Assembly: GCA_965230195.1 (NCBI GenBank)
Contig: OZ245997.1
Location: 1,488,001 to 1,552,000 of the forward strand
DNA from: Putridiphycobacter sp965230195
Lineage (GTDB): Bacteria; Bacteroidota; Bacteroidia; Flavobacteriales_D; Crocinitomicaceae
Direction: 5' to 3'
DNA length: 64,000 nucleotides
Shown here piece after piece: positions 21,003 through 31,400 of the stretch. Both the position numbers and the translations under genes were made by a program. The notes beneath the pieces are model-generated. The model worked only from the letters and a program-made list of their open reading frames with translations. It was not told the DNA's origin and ran no database searches. Every line of letters starts with the position of its first letter. The first letter of the stretch is position 1.

Positions 21003-22688
21003 ATGTCGTCCATCAAGGATGATCAAGATCGCCAGATTGGACGCATTTGCTTGAGGAATATGTGACGTCTTTGTTTGTTGCGTCATTCTCCGAATATCCC
21101 GTGCGGATAGCGAAATGTTTTTCCATTGGTTTTCGCGGCGTGGACCGTAAGATGCGCCGCTCGTGAACGCCGTCCATATCACGTGCCTCGCATCGACGCG
21201 GCCAACTCCGATTTCGAGCATCGCGCGTACTGCCCTCTTAGTTCTCTCGCAATAAATCGTGACCGTCTCCGTGCTCCTTATCGCACACCGCCTCGCAGAA
21301 TGAGCAATTCCAATGGAACCGCCGTGACCACAGCGGCCGCCGGTGGACTGTCGCAGTTGGAAGAAACGAAAACGCACGACGGCGTCAAAGACTATTATGG
21401 CAAAGTCCTCAGCACAACGAAGGACCTCAAGACAACGGCATGCACGGCGGGGAGTTCCTTTCATCCGGCCATTGTCAAAGTCATGCGCCAAGTGCCGGGA
21501 GAAATCGTATCGAAGTTCTACGGCTGTGGTGCTCCGTTTCCCTTGGGCATCGACGGTCTGCGCATTCTCGACCTCGGCAGCGGATCTGGCCGCGACTGTT
21601 ACGTGTGTTCAGCCCTTGTGGGCGAGAAAGGATTCGTCACTGGCATTGATATGACAGAAGAGCAAGTGGCGGTTTCGGAGAAGTACCTCGAGGAGTTCAC
21701 CAAGACACTGGGCTATACCCAGCCAAACATGAAATTCATCCAAGGCCACATCGAGTACTTGGACAAGGCTGGCATCGAAGGCCACTCCGTGGACATCGTT
21801 ATCAGCAACTGCGTCGTCAATCTCTCCCCCGACAAGCCACGTGTGTTGCGAGAGGTTTACCGGGTTTTGGCACCAGGAGGAGAGTTTTACTTCAGCGATC
21901 TTTATTGCGATCGCCGTCTACCAGATCATCTCAAAAAAGACGAGGTTCTCTGGGGAGAAGGCATCTCTGGGGCACTATATGTCGAGGATTTCAAACGCAT
22001 TGCCGCCGATGTCGGTTTCATGGATGCACGAGTCTTGTCGGCTTCAGAGATCAAAGTGACAGATCCCGAACTATTGGATGTCGTCGGAGAAGCGCGTTTC
22101 TACTCCATCACCTACAGGTCTCTCTCTCGGTGCTCAGTGGGAAACCCAACTGTCTGACGTAGATTGTTCAAGTTGCCCGGCATGATGGAGACTCTCTGTG
22201 AAGATTACGGCCAGATTGCGACCTACAAAGTGTGTGTGACTCGAGCGGTCATGGATGGATAAGATGTGTGATGTATGTTTTTCTGTGCAGGGAACAATTG
22301 AGGGTCACAAGAATGCCTACAAACTGGATGATCATCATCGCTTCGAGACAGGCAAACCGAAGCCCGTCTGCGGCAACACTGCGGCGATGATTGGAGAAGG
22401 AAACATGAGTTGGCTGGCTCAGCATTTTGACGTCGTCGGCGACCGCTCCGTGCATTACGGTCTCTTTGACTACGGCCTCGGATTCGACCTTACTGCACCA
22501 ACCCCGCCAACAAACACTTCTGGAGGCTCGTGCTGTTGAGCCCGTTTTGTGCACACGCTATCATCCATTGTCATCATACGCAATGGTCACTAGGACCAAC
22601 AAACGGCATTAACCTATTCAAACGGACGTCTGTGTTATCCTCGCTGTTCGATTTAAAAGATAGATTACTGGATGTCGTCTTCATGGTC
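20971..22688 (+). repeat. Left copy of a 1.7-kb tandem segmental duplication
   Basis: Similar to 24503-26220 at an offset of about 3,532-3,536 bp. It includes the last ten codons of RsfS, the intergenic region and the whole arsenite methyltransferase gene with about 150 bp of 3' flank. The coding parts are nearly identical; flanks carry small indels and substitutions. Confidence 0.9.
21300..22539 (+). CDS. arsM: Arsenite S-adenosylmethionine methyltransferase, copy 1 (key Cys lost)
   Basis: AS3MT/ArsM family, which methylates arsenite using SAM. Three exons: 21300-22117, 22163-22229 and 22291-22539, with introns of 45 and 61 nt. The SAM motif ILDLGSGSGRDCYV is present, as are TTACTAG, FYGCG and ISNCVVNL cysteines. 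The fifth family cysteine, in the 'WGEC-xSGALY' motif, is glycine here (GGC at 21960-21962). In the human and algal enzymes that cysteine is one of the arsenic-binding thiols, so this copy may be inactive or altered. It ends in GGSCC, as many algal ArsMs do. I chose ATG 21300 because upstream sequence, although open in frame, loses its reading frame relative to copy 2, showing that it is not coding. Confidence 0.9.
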
Positions 22689-24502
22689 TCCGCGTTACAG
22701 AATAGAAAGCTTATTCTTACAGCGAATTTCAAACGTTCTTACAAACGATACAAGTACCACAGTTAGTCAAGCAACGGGGCCGCTTCGGGATCAAAGTATC
22801 TAATCACTCATTCATGACACACTTTTCTACGTAAAAGACTCCGAAGACCTTTTGAAATGTAGCGCCAATACTTCATTTAGTCTTTTTCATTGAGATTTCG
22901 AACTACGGCATCTGCATCAAGGCTGTTGTTGCATGTGAATAAGTTTAACAACAGTATCAACACCTTTCAAGTTTGCCTAACTCAAGTAGAGCCCTGTATT
23001 TATCTTCTTCTAATCAGGTTGATCAATCACAATGCGATTGAATGTTGTCCACGTGAACAGCTAGTCGTTGATCAGAAACGGCGTTTTGAAGCTCTTACTT
23101 TTCATTCGGGGCTCAGCCTCCTAGACTGTGCACCGGCTTACCTTACTTTTTATGTCCAAATAATGACGAATGGTGCTTCTTAATGGATCCATTGCGCCTA
23201 ACGACCGACCTTCCAAGTCGCCTTCCATCGCTATAACATCTCGCATGGTCTATTATCACCGGCTGTCCGCGCCACACACCGTCCAAAGCTATTGTTGCCC
23301 TTGTCTGCCTACCCAGCCTCAGCCATCTGCACTTTGTCCAATTAATCGTCCAAGGCCCGTGTCCCCTTGACACCTCTCCATTATCATCTGCGGCTTCCCT
23401 ATCGCCTCTTTGCCTTGTTTAAGCTGAAGACCTTTGCATTATTCGCTCCTCCGTAGTTGACTCTAGCCCATACCGTACACTGTCTACACCCAAGTAATCA
23501 ACTCGCAATCTGGACGCCACAACTTTCGATCGCAACAACAAACTTGCGGTCGTTATCGTACAAGCCGTCCAAAGAACAACAACGTTCGCTTTTGCGAGTG
23601 CGCTTCCTTGGATAAGAATGTTCTCTTCGCCCCTGATAGATGAAGTCCTTTTCTCAATATAAATTCACACTTTTGCGAATAATTGTTAGCCAATCAACTG
23701 CAGCTAGCGGCCCCACTCTGTGATCGAGGACTCTCAATGTCCCTCCCACATGCATCCATATTGTCAACAGGTAGAAACAAGTTTCCATCTTTTTTACAAT
23801 CATGCTTATTTATGATCACCATCGTACTGAATGTTTTTCAAGTCGTTTTTTTTTCTTTTTGACTTGTTTACACCTTCACCAAAGTTTACGCAAAGTGCTC
23901 GGTATGAGTTTCTCAGAAAGTGAATCGGATCTTAGCAAATAATACCGTTTTCCTTGACAATGCATTGGTTATACACAACTATATGCGGACCATTACTCGT
24001 GTTTCGCTGGCTGGATGCTCATGCAGTCTCGAATTTCCTCTCTCGTCCGAGGCCCAAACAATATCTTTGACACTTGCGGCCACATATCGCTCCACCCGTC
24101 CGCGATTTATCGCCGAGAAGGCTGGGGAATGTTAATTCATCGTTAGAGTGCTCGTCTAGATCAGGCCCAGAGAGTTTGCAGATATCAAGTCACAACAGAC
24201 GCAAAAAGTTCAACGAAAATCAACAACGAAACATAAAACAACCGCTAAGCAAATCTACAACAACACAGCTAGTTAATTGCCGGGTGGAGCTTTGGGAACC
24301 AGGAGACATTTCGGAAAAAAGTGTCATACTGTAATGATCTCGTCGCGACGAATTGTTAAAAAACGAGGTTGCAGTTTTTATTAAAAAGCGTTATTGACAC
24401 AATCTAGGGTCTTTTGTGTAAACAGTACCTCATTCGTTTCATCCATCGTAGATCTAAACAGAGACATTAATCAAATCACTGACTGGATCCTCGGCTTGAT
24501 GT
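22689..24502. other. AT-rich spacer between the two arsM copies, no gene seen
   Basis: Visibly richer in A+T than the flanking genes, with homopolymer runs (for example T-runs near 23850). No frame longer than about 100 codons occurs and none has a recognisable domain. No terminal inverted repeats, target-site duplications or transposase fragments were found by eye. It may be unique DNA caught between the copies or a decayed insertion. Confidence 0.5.
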
Positions 24503-26220
24503 CGCCGCGTTGGCAGGAGACCCTTAAAATGCGAATGTCGTCTATCAAGGATGACCAAGAGCGCCAGATTGGACGCATTTGCTTGAGGAGTCTGTGACGT
24601 CTATGCTGATCGTGTCATTCTCCGAATATTCTGTACGGATAGCAAGATGATTTTTCCGTTGGTTTTCGCAGCGTGCACCATAAGATGCTCCGCTCTTGTA
24701 CGATGTCCACATCACGCGCCCCGCATCGACGCGGCCAACTCCGATTTCAAGCATCACGCATACTTCCCTCGCTACGTTCTCTCACAACCAATCGGCACCG
24801 TCTTCGTACTCCTTATCGCACACCGCCTCGCAGAATGAGCCATTCCAATGGAACCACCGTGACCACAGCGGCCGCCGGGGGACTGTCGCAGTTGGAAGAA
24901 ACGAAAACGTATGACGTTGTCAAAGACTATTATGGCAAAGTCCTGAGCACATCGAAGGACCTCAAGACAACGGCATGCACGGCAGGGGGTTCCCCTCATC
25001 CGGCCATTGTCAAAGTCATGCGCCAAGTGCCGGGAGAAATCGTATCGAAGTTCTACGGCTGCGGTGCTCCGCTTCCGTTGGGCATCGACGGTCTGCGCGT
25101 TCTCGACCTCGGCAGCGGATCTGGCCGCGACTGTTATGTGTGTTCTGCCCTTGTGGGCGAGAAAGGATTCGTCACTGGCATTGATATGACAGAAGAGCAA
25201 GTGGCGGTTTCGGAGAAGTACCTCGAGGAGTTCACCAAGACACTGGGCTATACCCAGCCAAACATGAAATTCATCCAAGGTCACATCGAGTACTTGGACA
25301 AGGCTGGGATCGAAGACCATTCCGTGGACATCGTTATCAGCAACTGCGTCGTCAATCTCTCACCTGACAAGCCACGCGTGTTGCAAGAGGTTTATCGAGT
25401 TTTGGCTCCGGGAGGAGAGTTTTACTTCAGTGATGTCTATTGCGATCGCCGTCTTCCCAAACACGTTCAGGAACATGAGGTTCTCTGGGGAGAGTGTATT
25501 TCTGGGGCACTATATGTCGAGGATTTCAAGCGCATTGCCGCCGATGTCGGTTTCATGGATGCACGAGTCTTGGCAGCTTCAGAGATCAAAGTGACAGATC
25601 CCGAACTATTGGATGTCGTCGGAGAAGCGCGTTTCTACTCCATCACCTACAGGTCTCTCTCTCGGGCGCTCAGTGGGAAACCCAACTGTCTGACGTAGAT
25701 TGTTCAAGTTGCCCGGCATGATGGAGACTCTCTGTGAGGATTACGGCCAGATTGCGACCTACAAAGTGTGTGTGACTCTAGGAGTCATAGAATGTTGAGA
25801 TGTGTGATGTATGTTTGTCTGCGCAGGGAACGATTGAGGGTCACAAGAATGCCTACAAACTGGATGATCATCATCGCTTCGAGACAGGCAAACCGAAGCC
25901 CGTCTGCGGCAACACTGCGGCGATGATTGGAGAAGGAAAGATGAGTTGGCTGGCTCAGCATTTTGACGTCGTCGGTGACCGCTCCGTGCATTACGGTCTC
26001 TTTGACTGCGGCCTCGGATTCGACCTTACTGCACCAACCCCGCCCACAAACACTTCTGGAGGCTCGTGCTGTTGAGCCCGTTTTGTGCTGACGCTATCAT
26101 CCATTGTCATCGTACGCAATGGTCACTAGGACCAACAAACGACATTGATGTGTTAACAAACGTCTGTGCGATCGTCGCTGTTCGATTTGAAAGATATACA
26201 TTCAACGGTCGTCTTTATGG
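24503..26220 (+). repeat. Right copy of the tandem segmental duplication
   Basis: Begins with a fragment of the RsfS 3' coding end (SPRWQETLK) whose stop codon has been lost to mutation, proving that the duplicated unit started inside that gene. It continues through the second arsM gene and its 3' flank. Similarity fades about 20-80 bp before the PDK1-like gene. Confidence 0.9.
24835..26075 (+). CDS. arsM: Arsenite S-adenosylmethionine methyltransferase, copy 2 (all key Cys present)
   Basis: Same exon structure and almost the same sequence as the copy at 21300. It keeps the SAM-binding LDLGSGSGRDCYV and all conserved cysteines: TTACTAG, FYGCG, GRDCYV, ISNCVVNL and WGECISGALY (TGT at 25495-25497). 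So it should be the catalytically complete member of the pair. It differs from copy 1 at about a dozen residues, clustered around the stretch before that cysteine (PKHVQEHEVLWGEC here, PDHLKKDEVLWGEG there). Cytosolic location is likely, as no targeting peptide is seen. The second intron differs slightly in length and sequence from copy 1. Confidence 0.93.
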
Positions 26221-26303
26221 CGCACACATCTCGACCGCTGCTCGACAAGGACGGCGACACCGCGTATCGCGCTCCACGGTAGTCTTCGTTCTCTTGAGGT
26301 CCG

Positions 26304-27544
26304 ATGGAGAAGTGGCTGACTAGGGTCTCTTGTTCCATGGACGATTTTGAAATCTTGGGACGGGCGGGGGATGGAACGTTCTCGACTGTCATTCGAGGAC
26401 GCTACAAACCAGACGGACAGATATACGCTGTAAAAATCGTGGACAAATATTTTGTGAACAAACACAAACAGACGCATCGTATTGTCCTGGAGCGCCATGT
26501 CCTTGACAGACTCAACGATGCAGGCATCGTGAAACTCCACTTCACATTTCAAGACATGCAGAACCTATGTAACCGTTCTCTAATACCATTGCCTTGAGCT
26601 CATGTCCAATGGCAGATTTTGTGTTGGAATACCTTTCTGGCGGCGAACTCTTTGAACAGATTCGACAAGTAGCGACAGAGCTGCACGCATGGTAGGGGGT
26701 ATGATAAAGATTCTGTTTGTGTCCAGAAAAAGAAGCTACCGTTTGAGTCGAGTCAATTCTATACCGCCGAAGTGCTGTTAATTCTGGAGTCTTTAAAGAA
26801 AGCACATCTTGTGCATCGGTGCAGTGTTTGTTGCCTTTGTTTTGGGCTTTGCACGAGTCGCTTACTGTCTGCAGAGATTTGAAACCGGAGAATCTGTTGC
26901 TGACGGAAGACGGTCATCTAAAACTGGTCGACTTTGGTTGCGTCAAAGATTTGAAGGCTCCAGCAGACAGCTCTTCTGAAAGAAAGACCTCTTTTGTGGG
27001 GACCGCAGATTATGTCCCGCCTGAAACGCTCAGCAATCACACCGTGACAACCGCAGCAGATCTATGGGGGTTGGGCTGTCTCATTTTCCAGATGCTGGCA
27101 GGAGCTCCTCCATTTCGAGTAAATCTCCTTCCTCTTGCACATCTTGTAAGTATAGGCGAAAGTGAAGGACGGTATTGTGATCTGTAGGAGCACAGCGAGT
27201 ACTTGACGTATCAGAGAATTGCCAAAGTGGATTTAGTGTTTCCCGATGAATTTCCATCCAGTGCGGAAGACTTGGTCCGTCAGCTCCTCGTGATCGATCC
27301 ACAGAAACGACTCGGTCGTGCCAACGCGGTCGATGTTTCCTTGCATGATGATGTGACATTTGATATAGGTGCTGAGGATTTCGATGATCTGAAGCGTCAC
27401 CGTTTCTTCGACGGTATCGAATGGGACTGCCTCAGAGAGTCGACGCCGCCGGCTTGGATTCATCCCAAAGCCAAAATCGATGAGCAACTCTCGGAACTCA
27501 ACTGGGAACTCAACTCATGGGCCAATCCTTTTGAACATCGTTAG
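26304..27544 (+). CDS. PDK1-like AGC protein kinase without a PH domain
   Basis: 3-Phosphoinositide-dependent kinase 1 phosphorylates the activation loop of other AGC kinases. ATG 26304 or 26337 (MDDFEILGRAGDGTFSTV) opens the glycine loop. AVKIVDKYFVNKHKQT holds the ATP lysine. After introns come FVLEYLSGGELFEQIRQ, KKLPFESSQFYTAEVL, and HLVHR-DLKPENLL, split by an intron within HRDLKPEN. LVDFGCVKDL follows, then FVGTADYVPPETLSN, the PDK1-type activation segment. The C-lobe YLTYQRIAKVDLVFPDEF and LVIDPQKRLGR match PDK1 closely. It ends SWANPFEHR at 27544. No PH domain follows, as in yeast Pkh and moss PDK1 homologues. It would then not bind phosphoinositides directly. Confidence 0.85.
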
Positions 27545-27749
27545 TACCATCTCGTTCCGCAGCGATGGATGGAGCACGCCAACCGCATCATCCGTTCAAC
27601 GTTGTTTTTGCAAGATTCCTTAGATGAAGTCGCATCCAATGTGTTAAGTGAATTCCCTTATGTACACTCAGAGGTATCCCTGCCAAGAGGTCCGTAGAAA
27701 GATGATGACTCTGTTTGGTAATCAATGTTGGTGGTGATCGGCGTCATCG

Positions 27750-28602
27750 AATCGACACATCGACAATAGCGTCGTCGTGGCATCCAGTATGTTTTTGGGC
27801 GAGGACGGTGCAGCCCTGCAACGCGAACTGACGGAGTACCTCAAACATCCGGAACATCGAGCATTGCTCGAAGAATAGCAGCACGAAGAATTCTGACGCA
27901 CGAGATCTGCGAGAACGTGTTGCGGAAACGTCCTTCTTTGCGAAACTTTCCGCATTGGAATTCGCGCTGCGGCGATAGCTGCGTCATGTGGTTCAACGCG
28001 ACGTCCTATGCCGTCTCCTGATCTCTATGTTCAATACACCCGACGAAGCATTCCGATGTCTGGATTCAGAATCTGCGTATGTTCGAGATGTTCCGCAAGG
28101 CGCATCGACTCTTACGTCTATCAAGGTCAGATTTAGGAGAAAGATATAGAGCATTTCTTCTGTCAGTATCTCGCATCCGTCCATCCGGATCTGCAACGCG
28201 TCCCTCCCTGTCTAGCACGGACCTCATAGGAGCCTCTCGCTCCCCTGGAGAGCAGCTAGAGGAATGTACATTGGGCATTGCGGCGTACAAGAAAGGAGGC
28301 GTCGATACAGCGCGGGCACATGACGACCGTGCTCTCGGGATTCTGAATCTCATTCGATGACGTCACGTTCTGGATCAGGATGAGATCGATCGATGTCGTC
28401 ACGAGCTTCAACTGAACGTGACTGCCGTGCATATGCAGAAGGGACTGCACGGTGCCGCAATCGATATCTGTACGCACGTCTTAGAACAAGATCCCACGAA
28501 TGTCAAAGTGCTGGAACGACGCGCCAGTGCCTACCGTTTTGCGACATGACCCGGTTCGAGCACGAGCCGACCTCAAACATCTCACGCGGTTGATCGAACA
28601 CT
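27750..28602 (+). pseudogene. Decayed TPR gene (immunophilin-type repeats)
   Basis: The frame from about 28257 reads as one tetratricopeptide region: GIAAYKKGGVDTARAHDDRAL, LQLNVTAVHMQKGLHGAA, CTHVLEQDPTNVKVLERRAS. This is the FKBP/PPID-like 'lN.a.c.lk ... vL..dp.nvKal.RRa.A' pattern. It is broken by an in-frame TGA near 28358 and, after ASAYRF, by a one-base frameshift. The next helix (RARADLKHLTRLIEH) lies in another frame. Upstream, fragments such as ALQRELTEYLKHPEHRALLEE at about 27808-27870 may be earlier repeats. No clean start or splice pattern restores a full gene. The remnant runs directly into the FHA gene. An assembly error or a missed intron is the alternative. Confidence 0.5.
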
Positions 28603-29041
28603 ATGAATTTAATGGACTCTCGTCTGTCGAAGTGCGCTTTCGCCAAACTCCTGGGCGACGACTTGGAATACTATATCCGAAAGTACGAGGTCATCCTCGG
28701 TCGCAAGAACAAAAGCACGGAGCTCGACGTCATATTGGGTATCCTTTCTACTTCGTTTTCTGCGTTTATGGACTGAATCAGGGGACAATACAAACGTCTC
28801 TCGGAACCACGCCTCGATTCGATACAACTTCGCTGAGGGTTCTTTGTTCCCTTTCTCTATCCCGTGTTCGACATGTGTTCTACATGGAGGTGTCTTTGAG
28901 CTCGTTGTGCGTGGAAAGAACGGTGTTTACGTTGAGGGGGTGCTGTATACACCTTCCTCCCCTCCCGTCCGATTAAAATCGCAGAGTTATATTCAAATGG
29001 GCGACAAATCTTTCTTCTTCCTCCTTCCCACATCCGCCTGA
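28603..29041 (+). CDS. FHA-domain protein (plant FHA2-like)
   Basis: The forkhead-associated domain binds phosphothreonine peptides. From ATG 28603 or 28612, exon 1 reads CAFAKLLGDDLEYYIRKYEV then ILGRKN (conserved Arg). After an intron, GDNTNVSRNHASIRYNF carries the Ser-Arg-x-His core. After a ~50-nt intron, VFELVVRGKNGVYVEGVL and YIQMGDKSFFFLLPTSA complete it. The order 'aKL.g.d.eYY', 'SRNHA', 'GKNG', 'FLLP' matches plant FHA2 and the Fhl1/Foxk-type FHA. Here the domain is almost the whole protein (about 115 residues), with no forkhead or acidic tail. It is therefore an unusually short member. Its 5' end overlaps the last TPR fragment. Confidence 0.75.
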
Positions 29042-29111
29042 TCCGGACGCAGGTGCAAAACTGAAAGGCAGAGCAAAAATGCACAAGGCAATGATGGCAG
29101 TGCTGGCAGAG

Positions 29112-29867
29112 CTATAGCGTTCTGAACGACTGGAGGATGTTCTTGAACACTGGCGCGTTCGCTTCGAATTCTTTGTCGGGCGATTTGACAAAGAAGGCAA
29201 AGACTTTACCCTCCTTCACCGTAATCGTCGCCATGTAATGCGCCACTGGACTGTCCACTTGATAATCAAAGTATTGCTGTCCATCGATTTCGCGCTCTCC
29301 CTGTGCGGTATTCGTGGCAGACATGACGGCATCTTGAATGTCGTAGTCTGCACCAGCGAATCCCTGAAAGGTGCCTTCGACATCGGTCACTTGATAGGAC
29401 TTGTTGTCTTCTCCAGCTCGACCCAGGACGATAACGAAGGCTGCCATGTTTCGATTGCGTGGATTGGACACTCGGGCATCGATTCCTTGCGTCCCTTTCT
29501 GGACTTTGTTTACGGGTTGGAAGGTCCAGTTGACCGGATAGTCGAATTTGTATTTGGGTACCTCCTCGGCGTTGCCGCCGTAACCGCCGTAGCTCGTTGG
29601 TGGTGTCGCTTTGCCGTAGAACGTCTCGAGCTCCGCCGCTTCGCTTCGATTCCACAGCGATACGATCAAAGGCGATGAGAGGACACCCAACAACGCCTTC
29701 CGACGCGACACCGAAGATGCGACGCCCTGTGGCGCTGTTCGACTGAGGGAAACCACGCGCCGCGTCGCCTGCGTTGATCGGGCGACATTGAGGCGCATTC
29801 GGACGAAGTCATGGCTATCGACAGCTGTGGCTGCCTTCTGTGACATGGCGATGATGTGATGGCTCAT
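29112..29867 (-). CDS. PsbP-domain thylakoid lumen protein
   Basis: Single exon, 251 codons. The N-terminal ~60 residues are basic and Ser/Ala/Arg-rich, as in a plastid transit peptide. Then a twin-arginine lumen signal follows (SRRKALLGVLSSPLIVS, cleaved near SEAAE). The mature part reads ETFYGKATPPTSYGGYGGN, KYKFDYPVNWTFQPVNKV, KGTQGIDARVSNPRNRN and ends VFKNILQSFRTL, a complete PsbP fold. The YGGYGGN segment and the missing N-terminal loop sequence of land-plant PsbP suggest a PPD6-like or algal PsbP paralogue rather than canonical PsbP. PsbP proteins stabilise the oxygen-evolving complex or help assemble photosystems. This gene is the main evidence that the organism is photosynthetic. Confidence 0.88.
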   Translation of the reverse strand: MSHHIIAMSQKAATAVDSHDFVRMRLNVARSTQATRRVVSLSRTAPQGVASSVSRRKALLGVLSSPLIVSLWNRSEAAELETFYGKATPPTSYGGYGGNAEEVPKYKFDYPVNWTFQPVNKVQKGTQGIDARVSNPRNRNMAAFVIVLGRAGEDNKSYQVTDVEGTFQGFAGADYDIQDAVMSATNTAQGEREIDGQQYFDYQVDSPVAHYMATITVKEGKVFAFFVKSPDKEFEANAPVFKNILQSFRTL

Positions 29868-29914
29868 GTGGACATCGATCGCGTTGAATACTTTTCGTTT
29901 CGTTTGATTGTTAC
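29868..29914. promoter_or_regulatory. Minimal bidirectional spacer, PsbP / SCAMP
   Basis: Only 47 bp separate the start codons of two divergent genes. Both 5' UTRs and core promoters must lie within this spacer or overlap the coding parts. No TATA box is obvious. Confidence 0.4.
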
Positions 29915-31295
29915 ATGTCGAGCCCGAATCCCTTTGGAGGTCCCAATCCCTTCGCGGTAGCTTCTATCGCCTTCGTCTATCCTTGCTCGATATCCTGACG
30001 GTTCGCCGTTGACGCCTAGGATCCAGCAGTCACGGTTCATACCGAGTCCGCAGCCAACGACGTAAGTATCCCTACTCCTGTCTCCTGTGTTGCGAATTCT
30101 GACAGCGTCGTGTATGATAGACGGATGGAGGAGGCTACGGTGTCGTCCCGGCAAGTACTGAAGCCTCCTGTCGGTGGAACGCTGAGAGCAATGGGAGTGT
30201 CATGTATTTTTAGCATCGGCTTGGGGAACGAATCCGAGTCCCTGGGGAGGCAGCACGACGTCTCCGACAAATGGACGCAAATTGACTCAAACAGAGAGGG
30301 TGGGTGCGCTTCGGTGGAGAGAGGGGTTACTGTAGCGCCACCGTGATGTAGGAATTAAGCATCCGTGAAGAAGAGATCAAAAAACGCGAGAAGCAATTGG
30401 AAGAGCAGCAACGCGAATTGCAATCTCAGAATCGCCACGCGGACAGAGATAATGCTATCCGCCCTGTCAAAAACTGGCCACCCTGTTTCCCCATTCTCTA
30501 TCATGACATCGAAGCCGAAGTAACGTTCAGCTTACAGTCCACCGTCAAGCGAGCTTATCACGCCTATCTCGTATGCCCGCTCTGCTACATCTGCTTCGCT
30601 TCATTCTCATGCATTTGCAGCTTTTCTGTGGGACAGTGATATACAATTTCCTGTGCATGACACTGGCATTAAGCACAGGCGGTAATTTCATTGCATGGCT
30701 GTTTGCTGGTAAACGCATTCTCTTCGATAACCAAAGAGGGGACTCGCATTCACGGGGTGGTTTTAGGCATCTATGCAATTGCTGGTATTCCTGGAGCCTT
30801 TATTATTTGGTATGGACGCATTTACAATGCCGCCGCTTACGATCGCTCCGTCACTTTCATGTGTTTCTTTCTGGGCAGTGCGATTCACATGAGCTTCTGC
30901 GCATGGGCAGCTGTTCGTAAGTCTCGGTCATTTGATCCATCACTCTCATGCACAACCTTCTGTGTATCTGGCTGTAGCTGTCCCCACGTTCTTCATCGGT
31001 TCCGATGACAGTTCGTCATTCACTGGTCTCATCGAAGTCTTCGATAAATTCGATGACAAAGTGTGGCTGGGTGTGTTCTATCTCATCGGTTTTGTCCTGT
31101 GGGTTGGGAATATTGTCCTTTCCGTGTACGTCTGGCAGCAGGTACTCCGATCCCTTCCGAATGCCGAATGACAGGAGTGATGTGACAGGCAATGCGTGAG
31201 TTCCGTGGACGCGGAGGACCGCAACAGGTACAGAATCAAGCGCAAGCAGCTGCGGGAAATGTTGCACTGGCGGCTGTAACTCAAAGACATGTCTA
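29915..31295 (+). CDS. Secretory carrier-associated membrane protein (SCAMP)
   Basis: SCAMPs are four-helix membrane proteins of the Golgi, endosome and plasma-membrane recycling routes. From ATG 29915 the cytosolic N-terminus holds Asn-Pro-Phe motifs (MSSPNPFGGPNPFA), joined across an intron to DPAVTVHTESAAND. Next come a coiled coil (LSIREEEIKKREKQLEEQQ) and the signature NWPPCFPILYHDIEAEV. Four hydrophobic helices follow between 30570 and 31165; a short loop GRIYNAAAYDRS between the second and third matches the position of the E-peptide. The tail (REFRGRGGPQQV) ends VALAAVTQRHV at 31295. NPF motifs bind EH-domain endocytic proteins. At least five introns; the last one (ending TGTGACAG) is near 31186. 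Confidence 0.85.
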
Positions 31296-31400
31296 GACGT
31301 CATTGGAAAATGTGTGCGCCTCGCAAATTACATGTGAACATCTCGTTTATGATTGAAAATTCATTTCAAGTTGTTCGCAACATTCGTTTCTTATCCCAGC

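Noticed and set aside
21126..21299. In-frame N-terminal extension of arsM copy 1
   Set aside because: The matching region before copy 2 is out of frame through indels, so it is not coding; the ATG at 21300/24835 is used instead.
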